Source of the DNA: Metaphire vulgaris
Lineage: Eukaryota; Annelida; Clitellata; Crassiclitellata; Megascolecidae
Reading direction: 5' to 3'
NCBI GenBank assembly: GCA_018105865.1
Contig: CM030856.1
Span: 9,405,153-9,469,152, forward strand
Length of the DNA: 64,000 nt
Position 1 is the first letter of the stretch, and each line of letters starts with the position of its first letter. A program made the translations under genes and the position numbers. The notes beneath the pieces are model-generated. The model saw nothing but the letters and a program-made list of their open reading frames with translations. It searched no databases and was not told the origin of the DNA. Shown piece by piece: positions 61,459 to 64,000 of the stretch.

Positions 61459-62389
61459 TGCTTATAGAGTGTACAGATATGAATATTATCATTTCATGTC
61501 GCTTTTACTCCGAAACTAAAATACGAAAAGTGTAATTCCGCATCAAATCAAAACGCTTTTGAATAAAATCGGACGCCACCATCTCAGATTGCGATGAAAA
61601 CTAGCATAATTGTTCATACCCATGAGCAATGTCGCCAATAGCATTCTCTGTAGATAAAAATGTCCTTTAAAATGTTCAATTTACGCATTAGAGAATATCT
61701 CAGGCAAAATTCTCAATGACAAGAACTTTTGATCTACAAGAGATAATGGACTAATTTTTGAAAAAACTTGATTAGCAGGTGCTCTTCGCTTCTTTGTCAA
61801 AAATGCAAACCATTCAAACGTCTGCCAATACCACTCACTGTAGTTTAAAAATGTTCTTAAAAATGTCCAATTTACGCATTCGAGAATACCACAGTCAAAA
61901 TTCTGAATGCCAAGCACTTTTGATATAAAACTAGATAGATTGGTATTGGCAGACGTGTGAATGGCTAGCACTTTTGATAGCTTAGGTTGCCCTCCCGCCG
62001 TTTCGGACTGATCTTCTGGCTTGACCTGGATGCTATTTGGGTTTGGTGCGCCATCGGCTGATGCCCTGGGCATTATGATAGTGGCGCTATAGAAGTTCAT
62101 TGATTGATTGATATAAAACTAGAGAGAATGGTATTGGCAGACGTGTGAATGCCTAGCACTCTTGATTTCCCTACCCTATCACATGGGGTACCCCTACCCC
62201 TAGCCCTATGGGTACCACTACCCCTAGGGGTACTCCTACCTCTAGTCATACCCCTAGGTGTACCCCTACCCTTAAGTTTACTCGAATGCCTCTGGACAGA
62301 ATGTTACTAAATTATAAGAAGTGTCAATGCTCAAAATTTCATGCTTTTATCCACAAAATGAACAATCATACGGCTTATCAACTGTACTA
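61109..62389 (+). repeat. dispersed segment, second copy
   Basis: Second copy of 58403-59407. It is longer because of an expanded (AAT)n at 61361-61457 and a LINE tail inserted at about 61980-62113, next to a local repeat of gatataaaactaga. Confidence 0.85.
61980..62113 (+). mobile_element. LINE 3' UTR insertion
   Basis: ctcccgccgtttcggactga to gcgctatagaagttc and (ATTG)n matches the 3' end of the LINE at 37445-37590. Confidence 0.7.
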
Positions 62390-62397
62390 GTAGTAAG

Positions 62398-62573
62398 CAG
62401 GGATGTTTTTACACCCCCTAACACCCCCCAACACCCCCAATCTGAGACCCACACCTCCCCAAGTCCCCCCGAAAACTGAGAGCCGGATGACCTTTTTGCT
62501 TGTCAGATTTTTTCGGCAGGGCACCCCAAAATATACCAACACCCCCAAATTGATAATCCTAGAAATAATTCTG
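62398..62573. mobile_element. C-rich nonautonomous element
   Basis: CAGGGATGTTTTTACACC left end and CCTAGAAATAATTCTG right end; inverted relative of 44857-45028. Flanks gtagtaag and gtagcgtt agree only partly. Confidence 0.5.
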
Positions 62574-62741
62574 GTAGCGTTTGATATTCTTGCGTCAGTG
62601 TCTTAGGCGCATTGGGTGCGTGCAGTCGCATTGGCCACCTGTCCGACTCGCAGACCAAGTTGACGTGTAACGGAATCGAACGCTTCTGACCGTGTCTTCG
62701 ATAGGAAAAAGAGCATTCGAGCCCTTTCAGTTCGTTGTCAC

Positions 62742-63060
62742 CAGTGGCGTAGCCAAGAGGAGGGGTTGGAGGTTAAACCCCCTTGGCTGCCGATGAAAAA
62801 AAATGTGTATGTGTTTCCATACATTTTTTATTTTCGGTTTTGGTGGTCACAAATGCTGGCTGCCGGCCCAAAATTTCTCTAAGTGCTATAGATTGTAAAG
62901 GTGTAAGGTGACGACCTTGTTTGCTTGTCAGAGGATCTGCAGAGAGAAAAAGTACAACAAGAAGGCAAGATGAGGATGATCTTTTTTGGCTTGTCAAGAT
63001 ATTTCGAAGATGGTTACGATCAAAGCCAACCCCCTTCCGGAAATCCTGGCTACGCCACTG
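62742..63060. mobile_element. hAT-type MITE
   Basis: CAGTGGCGTAGCCAAG and CCTGGCTACGCCACTG termini with perfect duplication gttgtcac. Confidence 0.8.
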
Positions 63061-63371
63061 GTTGTCACCGTGCCTCTGAACACAGCGCTCAAGTGTAGGA
63101 ACATGGCATGACTGTCTATAGAAATTCTACAGAGAACCAATCGGTCGAGCCGTTCATTCTCGTTCTTTCTCTTTCATTTCAGTCTGAAAATATAGTCTTC
63201 CTCAGATCCCGATCAGGGGGTAAGTCACGCGGAATTTTATTCGTCTCTGTGAATATAGGAAACTCGCGATAAAGGTGGATTTTTCATACAGATGAACATC
63301 ATAGGACCTCTTTAGGGGCCGACACGCTGCCTATATTCTGCGTTTTTGCTGCTAACCTTTAGAGTCTGGAG

Positions 63372-63806
63372 CAGTGGTTCCCAACGTGGGGCGTATAATC
63401 GTATGGCCCACTGGGGGCAATTTCATAATTTAGGGGGCAATTGGGCAATGTCAATGTTTAGAATTTTTAGAACAGGATAATTAAAAATTTACGATTGTTA
63501 AAGAACTTATAATAATGTGATTTTAGGTGTTTTAAGAGGCTAAGTAAACCTGTGTGAAACTAGATTCTGTGTGGAATATAGATTCATAGACGAAGCTTTC
63601 ATTACTAAATGAGTAGCGTATTATATTAATGCAAGTGAGTTCTGTTTTGCACATGTTTTGTATCTGTCGTTGCTGTTTTTCATATCATTTCATGTTATTT
63701 CGATACTACAATTTCTGTGATTGCTTCTGTGCGTGTGTCACGGGGGACATAAGGATTTTAAAACGACTTCGGTGGGGCGTGGCCTAAAAAAGGTTGGGAA
63801 TCCCTG
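63372..63806. mobile_element. hAT-type element
   Basis: CAGTGGTTCCCAACGTGGGG and GGTTGGGAATCCCTG ends; flanks gtctggag and gtctagag. Internal block at about 63520-63570 is the inverse of sequence at 31130-31165 and 41420-41455. Confidence 0.75.
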
Positions 63807-64000
63807 GTCTAGAGGTCTAAGGTAAACTTATCTGATGGTTGGTAACTTGGTAGCCTATATTCGAAAATAGAGATTTTTCTGGAATGACGTCGTTGTCACT
63901 TGTCATGCCTCTGACGTCTGAAGTGAAGCCGAAGGAGTCAATCATTCCTCTAGGGATGACACTGGCCTCCGTGTGTTGATTTTGTATGTCCAGGTCATCT

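Overview
The window is intron- and transposon-rich metazoan nuclear DNA. Evidence: spliced genes with GT/AG junctions, dense hAT/piggyBac/mariner/LINE debris and many microsatellites. The repeat content suits a marine invertebrate (mollusc, echinoderm or hemichordate grade), but the sequence alone does not fix the taxon. Most long open frames are microsatellite or transposon artefacts. I find three convincing protein genes.

Two are tandem paralogues on the minus strand, copy A (CDS 2188-14645) and copy B (CDS 28743-39988). Each has nine coding exons joining to one frame of 468 or 469 codons. They encode a secreted, probably GPI-anchored metallocarboxypeptidase of the N/E (M14B) subfamily resembling carboxypeptidase M: signal peptide, zinc-peptidase domain with all catalytic residues, transthyretin-like domain and a hydrophobic C-terminal tail. 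Introns also align between the copies (about 2.09-14.98 kb with 28.65-40.35 kb). Each copy can therefore serve as the empty site for transposons in the other. A short extra copy of intron 8 sequence downstream of B suggests a lost third unit or an unequal exchange.

The third gene (plus strand, 42667-51994, three exons, 532 codons) encodes a small N-terminal membrane anchor followed by a long Ser/Arg-rich, low-complexity domain with a short coiled coil and repeated R-R-x-S sites. I cannot name it with confidence. Its start lies about 310 bases from a donor-like site on the minus strand that could close a 5' exon of copy B, so a shared divergent promoter is possible.

Region by region. 1-2187: 3' flank of A with repeats. 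2188-14674: copy A. 14675-28456: no coding gene; transposons (nested hAT at 22.2-23.6 kb), a microsatellite foldback at 23.8-24.3 kb and a possible noncoding 5' exon of A near 27.2 kb. 28457-40016: relic plus copy B. 40017-42666: LINE debris and possible promoter. 42667-51994: membrane-protein gene with transposon remnants in intron 1 (endonuclease-like retroelement fragment, deleted mariner with telomere-like repeat, LINE end). 51995-58400: 3' flank with LINE and hAT remnants. 58400-62390: two copies of a roughly 1 kb segment flanking a 401-base satellite. 62400-64000: hAT-type elements.
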